Of a stretch of DNA of 64,000 nt, positions 26,743 through 34,975 are shown piece after piece. This stretch comes from Pseudomonas aegrilactucae (lineage in GTDB: Bacteria > Pseudomonadota > Gammaproteobacteria > Pseudomonadales > Pseudomonadaceae): the NCBI RefSeq assembly GCF_019168305.1, contig NZ_JAHTBI010000027.1, positions 52,424 through 116,423 on the forward strand. The letters are read 5' to 3'. Both the position numbers and the translations under genes were made by a program. Position 1 is the stretch's first letter, and every line of letters begins with the position of its first letter. The notes beneath the pieces were generated by a model. That model did not search any database, was not told the origin of the DNA, and worked only from the letters and a program-made list of their open reading frames with translations.

Positions 26743-27441
26743 ATGAAAACTCCTTCGAAAAAATACGTTGTCGATATCTGGTCTGATTATGTGTGTCCTT
26801 GGTGCTGGATTGCCAAGCGCCGCTTTGAGAAAGCACTTGAATGCTTCCCAGAGAAGGACGACGTACAGGTCAACGTTCGGGCCTATCGGCTGGCTGCCAA
26901 CCATGCTCCGGAGCCGATGATTCCTGCCTTGAAGCGTAAGCTTGGTAACGCAAACTCCGCTTTATCGATGATGAGTACCGTCAGTAAATATGGCGAGGTC
27001 GACGGGCTTGATTACCGCTTTGACACCATGATGTTTGGCGATACTGCGGATGCTCATGTGCTGGTAAAAGCTGTTGAAGACTCGGAGGTAAAGAAGCGTC
27101 TTGTGGAAGCGCTGTACGAGCAGAGTACCAGCCACGGTAAGTCCCTTTTTGATCGCGCCAGCTTGGCGGCGATTGCTAAAGGCGCAGGTGTGTCGGACGA
27201 GTCCATCCAGCTGGCTTGGTCATCTGCAGAGTTGCGCGCTGAGATGAAGGCGGATGAACAGTTTGCCGCCCAATTGGGTTCCGGCGTACCGCTCTTCGTC
27301 TTCAATAATGCGTTCTCGGTATCAGGCGCACAGACAGACGCATCCTTTCTTCAGGCGTTGAATCAGATGGCAGCTGAGGCGAAATCCCTGGATAGCTCAT
27401 CAATGGGCCAAGTCTGCGGGATCGATGGCTGCAAAATTTGA
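26743..27441 (+). CDS. FrnE-type DsbA-family oxidoreductase, copy 2
   Basis: 232 residues, with CPWC at 18-21, cis-Pro in GVPLFVFNN and a C-terminal VCGIDGC (CX4C). It is cytoplasmic and diverged from copy 1 but keeps all four cysteines. It is almost joined to tetR2 and is followed by trx copy 2. Confidence 0.9.
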   Translation: MKTPSKKYVVDIWSDYVCPWCWIAKRRFEKALECFPEKDDVQVNVRAYRLAANHAPEPMIPALKRKLGNANSALSMMSTVSKYGEVDGLDYRFDTMMFGDTADAHVLVKAVEDSEVKKRLVEALYEQSTSHGKSLFDRASLAAIAKGAGVSDESIQLAWSSAELRAEMKADEQFAAQLGSGVPLFVFNNAFSVSGAQTDASFLQALNQMAAEAKSLDSSSMGQVCGIDGCKI

Positions 27442-27504
27442 CTGGCAATGGATGGCGGCATTCTCAAGGTGCCGCCTTTCCTCAATACAGAACGAGAAAT
27501 CCAG

Positions 27505-27834
27505 ATGAGTCGTATCGTTGAGTTGAGCGCTCCCCAATTTGCTCGCTTCGTAGCCAAAGGGAGCAGTGTCGTAATGTTCTCAGCCTCCTGGTGCAAACCT
27601 TGTAAAGAGATGAAGCCGATCTTCTTGGAACTGGAGGGAAAACTCCATTCTCTAGCGGTCTTTGGAAAGATTGATATTGCGGTGTCTCCGACAATTGCGC
27701 CGATGTATGGCATCCGCTCTGTGCCGTCCTTGGCGGTGTTTCACGAAGGCCGCTTATTGAAAGTCTTCGCTGGGTCTAAGTCAGTTTCAGCCTTGAAGAA
27801 AGCAATTATCACTGAGCTGGAAGACGCTAGCTAA
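27505..27834 (+). CDS. thioredoxin-like protein with CKPC motif, copy 2
   Basis: 109 residues. The active site is ASWCKPC (Cys30, Cys33), with Lys in place of the usual Gly, and the cis-Pro is in VPSLAVF. The changed dipeptide should shift the redox potential or partner choice (inference). The start is ATG 27505 (MSRIVEL); the frame is open from 27448. It ends convergent with kefC, 33 bp apart. Confidence 0.88.
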   Translation: MSRIVELSAPQFARFVAKGSSVVMFSASWCKPCKEMKPIFLELEGKLHSLAVFGKIDIAVSPTIAPMYGIRSVPSLAVFHEGRLLKVFAGSKSVSALKKAIITELEDAS

Positions 27835-27867
27835 CGGAGCGTTCTCCATAACTCGCAGTCTGGCCGG

Positions 27868-29691
27868 CTATTCACCTCTCGGTGCTGAAGACTCATTTTT
27901 TCCTGGGCCTGCGTCAATTGGATGAGCACGATCTTCGTTGAATATTTCCGTCAGTAAAGCGTTGGCTCGTTTGTAAGCGTCGTACTTGAATTCGGTGTCA
28001 TCAGCGGGCTGAGCGGCCATTTCTTCCAGCATTTCCAAATTCAGGCGACGGAACCGATCCGCACGCTCACGAGCCTCGTAGCGCCCTACACCCAGTTGCT
28101 CCAAGGCTCTACGCCCAAGGGATAACGCGCTTTCAAAAGTTTCCCGCTCGACGGCCTCTATGCCCATCTGGCGCAGGGTAATGCTATGCCCCATATCACG
28201 AGCACGCACCACCAGTTTCAGGGATGGAAAATGCTCTTGAGCCAGCTCGGTCAGTGCCAGGTTATCGTCCTGGTTGTCGATGGCGTTGATCAGCACCACG
28301 GCTTTCGCGGCACCCGCAGCGTGAAGTAAATCGAGACGTGTGGCATCCCCATAAAACACCTTCACTCCGAATTTTCGCAGTGTCTCGATGTGGTCGGGAT
28401 CATGATCCAAGACCACTACCTCAAAGCCACAGGACATCAGTAGACGCCCAGCGATTTGACCGAACCGACCGAAGCCAGCAATGATGACTCGAGGATTGCT
28501 CTGATCAATGATGTCCGATTCCTTGCTACCCTGTTTGCCCGACGAGTCCAAGTGATTGAGCAAGAGGATCAGCAGAGGCGTTATACACATGGACAGCGCC
28601 ACCGCCAACGTCAGGCTTTTACCCCAAGGGTCGATCAGGATGCCGGCGACAGTCGCTGCGCCAAATACCACAAAGGCAAACTCACTGCCTTGGCCGAGGA
28701 ACACCGCCTGCCACGAGCGCTGATCACTTGGGACACTCAAGAAACGCCCCAGAAGCTTTATCACGAGCAGCTTGATCAGGATAAAGCCCAACGTCAGAGT
28801 GATGACTTTCAAAGGGGCGTCGATCAGCGTTCCGAAGTCAATCGACATGCCTACGCCGATGAAGAACAGACCCAGCAATAATCCCTTGAAAGGCTCGATA
28901 TCGCTCTCTAGGGCATGACGATATTCCGAGCTAGCCAATAGAACGCCCGCTAAGAAAGCACCCATGGCCATCGATAAGCCTGCCTCTTCCAATAAGAGGC
29001 CGAATCCGAATACCAGGAACAGCGCGACAGCACTAAAGATCTCTCTCAGGCCAGAGCGCGCTACAAAGCGAAGGACGGGTCTGGATACGTACTGACCCAA
29101 AAGAACAACTGCGACAACTGCACCTACGATTTTCGCGATAGACAGGGCCAGTTCCGCACCCGAGGGCGTGCCACCGTTTGCGGCCAGCAGTGGAATCATA
29201 GCCACCAGGGGAATCGCCGCGATGTCTTGGAAAAGCAACACGGCAAAGCTGCTTCGACCCACGGCGGTCGAGGTCATGTTCCGCTCATTCATGGCCTGCA
29301 TCGCGATAGCTGTCGACGAGAGGCTCAGCGTTAGCCCTACCAGCAGCGCAGCTGTCCAGTTCAAGCCTAGTGCAGCGCAAAATATTGCGATGGCTGCACC
29401 ACATGCCAGCATCTGCATCGCACCACCACCGAACACCATCCGGCGCATAGCCCAAAGACGCCTGGGGTCGAGTTCGAGACCAATGATGAACAGCATCAAC
29501 ACCACGCCAATTTCAGCGAAGTGCAGTATGGACTCGACGTCGGTCACAAGCTTCAAGCCCCACGGGCCGATTAAGCAGCCGGCTATCAGATACCCCAGAA
29601 CCGGGCCTAAACCTAACCGAACGGCAATTGGGACTATCAAGGCAGCTGAGCCCAAGTAAATGAGCATTTCAATCAGGCTATGAGTGTCCAT
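27868..29691 (-). CDS. kefC: KefC-type glutathione-regulated K+ efflux antiporter
   Basis: 607 residues: an N-terminal CPA2 membrane domain of about 12 helices and a C-terminal RCK/KTN domain from about residue 395 ([14 protein letters not shown]). The regulatory loop [14 protein letters not shown] is that of KefB/KefC. These channels are opened by glutathione adducts and acidify the cytoplasm to protect thiols from electrophiles. It directly abuts kefF (TGA next to ATG) and ends convergent with trx copy 2. It is the last gene of the ahpD-oye-4OT-kefF-kefC series. Confidence 0.92.
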   Translation of the reverse strand: MDTHSLIEMLIYLGSAALIVPIAVRLGLGPVLGYLIAGCLIGPWGLKLVTDVESILHFAEIGVVLMLFIIGLELDPRRLWAMRRMVFGGGAMQMLACGAAIAIFCAALGLNWTAALLVGLTLSLSSTAIAMQAMNERNMTSTAVGRSSFAVLLFQDIAAIPLVAMIPLLAANGGTPSGAELALSIAKIVGAVVAVVLLGQYVSRPVLRFVARSGLREIFSAVALFLVFGFGLLLEEAGLSMAMGAFLAGVLLASSEYRHALESDIEPFKGLLLGLFFIGVGMSIDFGTLIDAPLKVITLTLGFILIKLLVIKLLGRFLSVPSDQRSWQAVFLGQGSEFAFVVFGAATVAGILIDPWGKSLTLAVALSMCITPLLILLLNHLDSSGKQGSKESDIIDQSNPRVIIAGFGRFGQIAGRLLMSCGFEVVVLDHDPDHIETLRKFGVKVFYGDATRLDLLHAAGAAKAVVLINAIDNQDDNLALTELAQEHFPSLKLVVRARDMGHSITLRQMGIEAVERETFESALSLGRRALEQLGVGRYEARERADRFRRLNLEMLEEMAAQPADDTEFKYDAYKRANALLTEIFNEDRAHPIDAGPGKNESSAPRGE

Positions 29692-30213
29692 TCAATCTTC
29701 CTTCCACGAGGCCAGGCGCTCGCCGTAATGGCGGATCTGCTTGAGCAGTCCGTCTTGGTCTGCTCTATATGCACCATGAACTGCGACTGGGCTTAACCAA
29801 CGCATTCCACAGTAATTCGCGGTTGCTTGAAGAGGCTGGGACAGCACCGCGAAACCCGGATGGTCACCGCCTTCAAAATGATCATGCTCTCCGCCCGTGG
29901 TCACGGCCCACAGGAGATTTTTATTTTTCAAAGCAGTAGCACCCGCCCCGTAGGCCCAGCCCTGCGTGAAGACCTTATCGATCCACAGCTTCAAAAGTGG
30001 GGGGTAGCTATACCAATACAAAGGATGCTGCAGAACCAGCAGGTCTGCTTGCTCCACGGCCTTCTGTTCAGCTTCAACGTTGATGTTGAAATCGGGGTAT
30101 AGGTCGTACAGGGAACGGACTACAACATCGGATTTGTTAGCTGCGAACCTGAGCATCAACGTGTTTACGTTGGATTTCTCAGGGTAAGGATGGGCGTAAA
30201 TGATCAGAATCAT
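29692..30213 (-). CDS. kefF: KefF-like NAD(P)H:quinone oxidoreductase, KefC activator
   Basis: 173 residues of flavodoxin-like fold: LIIYAHPYPEKSNVN, then LQHPLYWYSYPPLLKLWIDKV and TTGGEHDHF. KefF is the cytosolic activator of KefC and a quinone reductase. The start is ATG 30213 (MILIIYAHP); the upstream frame has no family similarity. The pairing kefF-kefC is intact. A terminator hairpin lies upstream at 30252-30300, so kefFC may have a second promoter. Confidence 0.92.
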   Translation of the reverse strand: MILIIYAHPYPEKSNVNTLMLRFAANKSDVVVRSLYDLYPDFNINVEAEQKAVEQADLLVLQHPLYWYSYPPLLKLWIDKVFTQGWAYGAGATALKNKNLLWAVTTGGEHDHFEGGDHPGFAVLSQPLQATANYCGMRWLSPVAVHGAYRADQDGLLKQIRHYGERLASWKED

Positions 30214-30251
30214 GACGTGATTCCCCACAAACCTGGCGTTCTTCAAGAACG

Positions 30252-30300
30252 GAAAAAGCCCCCTGATCGTTGAGCGTAAATACACTCAGCGATCAGGGAG
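30252..30300 (-). terminator. terminator/attenuator between 4-OT and kefF
   Basis: On the minus strand, CCCTGATCGCTGAG pairs with CTCAACGATCAGGG (one mismatch), followed by GGCTTTTT. This is a strong intrinsic terminator inside an otherwise continuous gene series. Confidence 0.8.
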
Positions 30301-30322
30301 CTAATGGTTTGGCGATGAAGCC

Positions 30323-30541
30323 TTATTGGCCTGCTTGCAACTTCAGCACGTCCTGTGCAGTGACTGGATTGCCAGCGATACCCCAGTCTCCGCTCTTAAC
30401 CTCTTCGAAAATGACCCAGGTCAGGGCACGCATGTTTTCGCCTTCCACCGACACCATGGCGTCAGTCACTTTGCGAATGACCTCGGCTTTTTGCTCGTCA
30501 GAAAAAACCCCTTCAATACCTTTAATAGTTACGAGTGGCAT
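30323..30541 (-). CDS. 4-oxalocrotonate tautomerase-family protein
   Basis: 72 residues. After removal of Met, Pro2 would be the catalytic base of the tautomerase family (MPLVTIKGIEG). VIFEEVKSGDWGIAGNP is typical. The enzyme isomerises or dehalogenates small electrophiles; the natural substrate here is unknown. It lies 30 bp after the Old Yellow Enzyme gene. Confidence 0.9.
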   Translation of the reverse strand: MPLVTIKGIEGVFSDEQKAEVIRKVTDAMVSVEGENMRALTWVIFEEVKSGDWGIAGNPVTAQDVLKLQAGQ

Positions 30542-30571
30542 GGTGTTCTCCTAAATGTTTGGGATGGAATT

Positions 30572-31678
30572 TCAGGCTTTTGCTGCTGCGTATTCAGGGT
30601 AGTCGGTGTAACCCTTATCAATCGAATCGCTTACGCCGTAGTAGGTAGCGCGATCACCCTCGGCCAGCGGCCAATCGTTTTGCATGCGCTCGACCAGATC
30701 CGGGTTGGCGATGTAAGCGGTGCCGAAAGCGATCAGGTCGAGTTCGCCTTTGGCCAGCTCAGACTCTGCGATCTCTTTGGTGAAGCCGCCAGCAGCCATC
30801 AAGGTGCCTTTGTAAGCGTCGCGGAACGCAGCACCGAAGCCTGGGGGCGTTTGCGCGGCCAAGATGGTCGGTTGGTAGTTCAGGTGAACAAATGCCAGCT
30901 CTCGTTCGTTGAGGGCAGCCGCCATGCTCATCCAGGTTTCTTCTTCGCCTTCGTACACCCCGAAGTCGTACAGGCGACCAAACGGCGAGAAGCGAACGCC
31001 AATCTTCGAACCACCAATTTCAGCAGCAATCGCGTCAATTGTTTCCAGCAGGAAGCGCTGACGGTTGGCAATAGAGCCACCGTACTGATCAGTGCGAGTG
31101 TTCAGGGCGCTGCTCAGGAATTGATCGAACAGGAAGCCGTTGGCTGCCATGATTTCGATACCGTCAAAACCTGCGTCCATCGCCATCCGCGCGGATTTAA
31201 CGAAATCCGCAATGACCCGTTTCACTTCTTCAGTTTCCAGGGCGCGAGGTTCGCTTGGTTGAACAGGCCCAGATTTGCCCGGTTCGATCCAGGCATACAC
31301 CGTGGTGTCTACGGCAGGCACTTTGCCCGAGGAGACCGGTACCAAACCATGCACCGAGACATGGGACATACGCCCTACGTGCCAGAGCTGCGCAAAAATC
31401 TTCCCGCCTTTGGCATGCACAGCGTCAGTGACATTGCGCCAGCCTGGCAGGTGCTCATCTTCGTAAATGCCGGGGGTGTACAGATACCCCCGAGCCTCGT
31501 CGGAGATAGGCAGGCCTTCGGTGATCAGCAAGCCGGCAGAAGCACGTTGCGCGTAGTACAGCGCGTTGGATTCATTTGGAATGTTGTTCAAGGTTCGGGT
31601 GCGAGTCATGGGGGCCATGACGACGCGGTTTTTGAGCGCAATACCGGACAGGTCGTACGGAGTGAACAGCTTATTCAT
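30572..31678 (-). CDS. Old Yellow Enzyme (NemA/XenB-like) with an altered substrate-binding pair
   Basis: 368 residues of FMN-binding TIM barrel: MAPMTRTRT, QLWHVGRMSH, and RTDQYGGSIANR. In the family the motif HxxN/HGY binds the substrate carbonyl or nitro group; here it reads EIMAANGF, so the first His is Met177 while Asn180 stays. This could alter or narrow substrate choice. OYEs reduce activated C=C bonds, nitro groups and other electrophiles with NADPH. It lies between ahpD copy 2 and the 4-OT gene on the minus strand. Confidence 0.92.
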   Translation of the reverse strand: MNKLFTPYDLSGIALKNRVVMAPMTRTRTLNNIPNESNALYYAQRASAGLLITEGLPISDEARGYLYTPGIYEDEHLPGWRNVTDAVHAKGGKIFAQLWHVGRMSHVSVHGLVPVSSGKVPAVDTTVYAWIEPGKSGPVQPSEPRALETEEVKRVIADFVKSARMAMDAGFDGIEIMAANGFLFDQFLSSALNTRTDQYGGSIANRQRFLLETIDAIAAEIGGSKIGVRFSPFGRLYDFGVYEGEEETWMSMAAALNERELAFVHLNYQPTILAAQTPPGFGAAFRDAYKGTLMAAGGFTKEIAESELAKGELDLIAFGTAYIANPDLVERMQNDWPLAEGDRATYYGVSDSIDKGYTDYPEYAAAKA

Positions 31679-31722
31679 GATTAATCTCGACGTCGTTGGA
31701 AGGTTGAAAGTCAGCGTCTGAT

Positions 31723-32055
31723 TCAGGACTTATCAAACGCGTCGAGCACGTGGGTGCTGTAGACCAGCGCAGCACCGGCGTTCATGTTGATGGCTACACC
31801 CAGGGCTTCAGCTACTTCTTCACTGGTAACGCCGAGCTTCTTGGCCTCAGCTGCGTGGAAAGCGATGCATCCGTCGCAGCGAGTGGTCACAGCTACAGCC
31901 AAAGAAATCAGCTCGCGGGTTTTGGCGTCCAGATGGTTCGTCTTGCCGCCAGCGGCGCCTAGCGCAGCCATGCCTTTCATGGTTTCAGGGGACAGGCCAT
32001 TGAGCTCAACGAGGCGAGTGTTGATGTCTTTGCGGGTTTGCTTCCAATCTTGCAT
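31723..32055 (-). CDS. AhpD-like carboxymuconolactone decarboxylase-family protein, copy 2
   Basis: 110 residues, Cys60-Asp-Gly-Cys63 and His67 as in copy 1 (7411-7743). It differs mostly in the first 37 residues. It is the first gene of the minus-strand part of block B, behind promoter site 5. Confidence 0.9.
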   Translation of the reverse strand: MQDWKQTRKDINTRLVELNGLSPETMKGMAALGAAGGKTNHLDAKTRELISLAVAVTTRCDGCIAFHAAEAKKLGVTSEEVAEALGVAINMNAGAALVYSTHVLDAFDKS

Positions 32056-32116
32056 GAGGCTCTCACGTGGGCGTTAACGCCCGGCAGGTTCACGGGTTGG
32101 TTTCGACTATGAGCAT

Positions 32117-32145
32117 ACGCTACCATCTAGTTGGTAGGCTTGCAA
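32117..32145 (-). promoter_or_regulatory. promoter-operator site 5, before ahpD copy 2
   Basis: On the minus strand TTGCAA (32145-32140) and TAGCGT (32122-32117) are 17 bp apart and enclose CCTACCAACTAGATGGTAG. It lies about 60 bp upstream of ahpD copy 2. CTACCA and TGGTAG half-sites are separated by 6 bp. Confidence 0.78.
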
Positions 32146-32246
32146 CGCCTCATGCTAAATTCACGTCATTACGCAGGATCGAGGTGACAGTATCGATACG
32201 TGGCCAATGATATTTTGGTCGAAGGCGCCTGGCCATGACTGCGCAC

Positions 32247-32260
32247 CTACCTATAGGTAG
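32247..32260. promoter_or_regulatory. orphan perfect palindrome related to the regulon operator
   Basis: CTACCTATAGGTAG is its own reverse complement and aligns with the five promoter sites. No TTGCAA-type promoter or intact gene is attached; an IS5-type remnant follows. It may be a leftover operator of a lost gene or an auxiliary site for ahpD copy 2. Confidence 0.5.
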
Positions 32261-32344
32261 CCATCTTCAAAAAGAAGATTCGAATGAGCGTAGGCAGTGC
32301 AAAGGCTCAAGTGGAGCGATCCATATTCGCGAAATGTGGTTGAG

Positions 32345-32725
32345 GCTCGGTCAGAGTCAAGCCTGGCCTTATCAGGGTTGAAGGCACTGAATAGGCTCTG
32401 GGCTGAGCCCTGCGAGGGTGCGCCGGCAATAGGCTCTGTACCGCATGGAACAAGCCAGTGAGACTATGGCGGCATAGCCTCTGGCAAGCTTATCGAAGCC
32501 CGGAGGTTCTCTTCAGCCAGCCAAACATGCGCTTGGTGATGTTGCGCTGTCGATACTTGGGCTGATCGAACACTCTGGGTAATCTAGGCTTGGGCTTGCA
32601 TTTCTTCGAGCGCAGGGAGATGGCGGGCTGCATTCGCTATTGGTCGCATTAGCGGCGTAGCGCTTCGACGTTGTAGCCCTTGTAGGTAAGCAACCATTTA
32701 CGGCGCTTACGCGGGCGGCTAGGTT
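32345..32725 (-). mobile_element. IS5-family transposase remnant (C-terminal part)
   Basis: On the minus strand, interrupted by stops, the translation reads YKGYNVEALRR, MQPAISLRSKKCKPKP, FDQPKYRQRNI and KRMFGWLKR, the C-terminal half of an IS5-type transposase. The copy is dead. It flanks block B on the right, as the remnant at 23888 does on the left; the two cover different parts of a transposase. Confidence 0.7.
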
Positions 32726-32824
32726 GGCTCGATGGAATGCTGACCTCGTCCAACAGTGGCTGGACGTAGTTCATTCAAAACGGGGCCCGGTCAGCATCAG
32801 ATTGATTCTGATCGACGCCGTTAT

Positions 32825-33181
32825 TCATACACCAAGATCTCCCGCAAAAAAGGCATCTCTCAGAGCAGGCGTGCCCTCATGCTCAAAGACGAGCTTACGC
32901 AGTAAATACTGCGCGAGGTATGACCGAAGACGGGATCGGAGCTGAACATAAGGTTCTGCATGCCCCACATCGCTATCAGGCCAGCGAAGCTTCAAGGCGT
33001 GTCTCAAACTCATCAGTGTCTCGCCGCCGAGTGTGTCCTCGTAGAGCCGGGTCAAATCGTCGAAGCCAGCGGTGCGCTTGTAGCCGACCAGTGCCTCACT
33101 CAGAATCAAGCTAAGCGAATCCGCGTAGACCTGCCACGCCCTTTCCCACACCAGCTTTTCCACATCACTGTCCAAGCACAA
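32825..33181 (-). CDS. hypothetical protein, helical, 118 residues
   Basis: An acidic helical protein (KLVWERAWQVYADSLSLIL, LTRLYEDTLGGETLMSLRHAL). No family recognised. Start candidates are TTG 33181 or TTG 33175 after GAGG; there is no ATG. The protein-like composition on this strand, not the opposite one, supports it. It is divergent from the small gene at 33262. Confidence 0.5.
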   Translation of the reverse strand: MCLDSDVEKLVWERAWQVYADSLSLILSEALVGYKRTAGFDDLTRLYEDTLGGETLMSLRHALKLRWPDSDVGHAEPYVQLRSRLRSYLAQYLLRKLVFEHEGTPALRDAFFAGDLGV

Positions 33182-33261
33182 ACCTCGCTGCTACAGCACA
33201 ACTACACCGTGCCCACTAGAACACGGCACGACATTTAACAGCCCTGGAATTGAGCCTGAGC

Positions 33262-33423
33262 ATGCACATCGAATTTGACCTGAATCAGAACGACCTGGAA
33301 GCCCTCTTGCGCCATTGCCAGGCCTACAGACCAACAAGCAGTGATCCTCGTGAGAATCAACGCCTGCAGGATGCGCTGGAGGCGTTGGAGCAGGCCTTGG
33401 TGGAGGCAAATGCTACTCGGTAA
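33262..33423 (+). CDS. 53-residue hypothetical protein
   Basis: A short ORF reading MHIEFDLNQNDLEALLRHC, then DPRENQRLQDALEALEQALVEA. Heptad-like Leu spacing in the second half suggests a coiled coil. The composition is strongly protein-like. No function can be assigned. Confidence 0.55.
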   Translation: MHIEFDLNQNDLEALLRHCQAYRPTSSDPRENQRLQDALEALEQALVEANATR

Positions 33424-33979
33424 TCCGAGGACATCATTATGCAGATCAATATGCTGATAACCAGAGGCAAGGGCACCCGTATGCACTAGGGAAAATACGG
33501 CGGCGCAACTCCAGCGTCGCCGTAGGTTGTCTGACATGGGTGCATTTTGAGACGGAGCTACTCCGCTCAAAAAAATTGGGTTCAGTTTGTTTTTTGAAGT
33601 CAAAAGCAAAAGCAGCGGCCTTACGGCCAAAAAGACGATCTCCCCTACCGGCCCTCGCCTCGCCTATCGGCAAGGCAATTGAGGCCTGAAAAGCGCTCAG
33701 ATCAAAAGCGAAAAGATCGGCCATCACACCGTGTCTTATCCAAGCATCATCGGTGGCGCCGGCACCGTAGAAAATCTTTTTGCTCTCAAATATAAGAACT
33801 CCGTCTCGCTTAAAAATTTTCAAGAGGGGGGGGGTGAAAAAACGGCGTGAATAAACAAAAAGCGGCGCGAATAGGTAAATTTGTCTGAGCCTGTCCCGGC
33901 TATTTAGCTCCTACCTACGAAGCAACTGAATACAGATGGGGTGAGGTTGATACCCCCTCACCAAAAATCGAAGGTACTC
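33424..33979. other. region without a convincing gene
   Basis: About 555 bp. A minus-strand frame (33446-33823) has low-complexity Phe/Ala content and an ending that looks like a common pseudomonad intergenic repeat rather than protein; I do not call it. A G-run at 33825-33833 is a likely slippage tract. Confidence 0.35.
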
Positions 33980-34171
33980 TCAGCTGGCAAATCCGTGCTC
34001 GATACGCATCAGTTCTTCCAACACCTCCTTGTAGCCCTCGCGGTCGCTAGAAAGCTCAAGGGCAGACCTATTTCCGAACGCAGCACGCGGCATAGACATC
34101 CATGCGGCAGACTTTTCTTTGTCGCCAAACACTCTCTCGGCCTCAATCAACATTGCAGATCGGTAATCCAT
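33980..34171 (-). CDS. MbcA/ParS/Xre-type antitoxin C-terminal domain, probably truncated
   Basis: 63 residues from ATG 34171 with AERVFGDKEKSAAWMSMPRA, LELSSDREGYKEVLEEL and RIEHG, the toxin-binding domain of RES-Xre/ParS antitoxins. The N-terminal HTH is missing and no RES-domain toxin is adjacent. It is either a relic or a stand-alone short form. Confidence 0.65.
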   Translation of the reverse strand: MDYRSAMLIEAERVFGDKEKSAAWMSMPRAAFGNRSALELSSDREGYKEVLEELMRIEHGFAS

Positions 34172-34201
34172 GTGCGCCCCCAGTTTTAAATGGCATAGCA
34201 A

Positions 34202-34512
34202 TCATCGCTCAGCTCGACTGCGATGCGTTAGCAGCGCTTGCCTCCAGTGCGAGTTGCCCACACCTGGCGGTACCAGGGCTGCGGGCCTATCAGTGCCTCA
34301 GCTCCACCCTTCAAGCCTCATGGTAGCCCTAACCAGCCGCTGCTCTTCCTGCTCAATTTCTCGCAGGTTGTCGCGGATACTGGTGATGTGCTCCTTCGCA
34401 GCCCTTTGAGCTTGCTCAGGCAACTGCTCCATTACCGCGTGATAAAGCCGGGAGTGCTGCCGGTCAATCTGCCGCTTCAGCCCCAGCCGCTAACTCCAGA
34501 TGGGGGGTATAA
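34202..34512. other. decayed coding debris
   Basis: About 310 bp. A minus-strand stretch near 34320-34450 reads as a Glu/Gln-rich helix (EQAQRAAKEHITSIRDNLRE) without start or stop context; probably a remnant. Confidence 0.35.
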
Positions 34513-34975
34513 GCGGCACAGCACGAGCCAAGGATTCTTGACGGTGCTCCGCCAGCAAGTCGCGCTTATCAATGAAGATCCAAACCGCCCTCTTGAGCTA
34601 TTCACTCAAGCCCACTTCAACGAGAAGGACACAAGCTACATCCGTAGCTCACTGAATATCGGTATGACTGTGCTCGGCCCGTTTGACAGCCGTCCGACCG
34701 ATCAACTGGGAGTGGCTGTTGGTCGAGTGGAAGTCAGCCCGCAGTTCAAAAAGCGTCAGCAGATGCTGAGCGCCATGTCTGGCATCACCAATTTTGATGA
34801 TCCCGATTTCATACCGGTGCTAGGAAAGGAATACAGCGCTGAGACCTTCTACGGAATACAGGCCACGAAATGGCTGATGATCAGGCCAAATATCCAGTAT
34901 GTAAGGCATCCTGGAGGGGTTAGTGAAGTTGAAGACGCGGTGATCGTAGGACTAAAAATTCAGTCTCGATTCTGA
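34513..34975 (+). pseudogene. C-terminal fragment of an OprB-family carbohydrate porin
   Basis: The frame ends with alternating beta-barrel sequence (LELFTQAHFNEKDTSYI, LGVAVGRVEVS, LMIRPNIQYVRHPGG, VIVGLKIQSRF) and a terminal Phe, as in outer-membrane porins. The N-terminal two thirds and the signal peptide are missing. The frame upstream of about 34513 is unrelated. Confidence 0.8.

Noticed and set aside
30326..31684. 452-codon plus-strand ORF opposite the Old Yellow Enzyme
   Set aside because: Antisense of a clearly conserved gene; no ribosome binding site or family similarity.
33446..33823. Minus-strand ORF of 125 codons
   Set aside because: C-terminal part looks like a common intergenic repeat translated, and the start region has no ribosome binding site.
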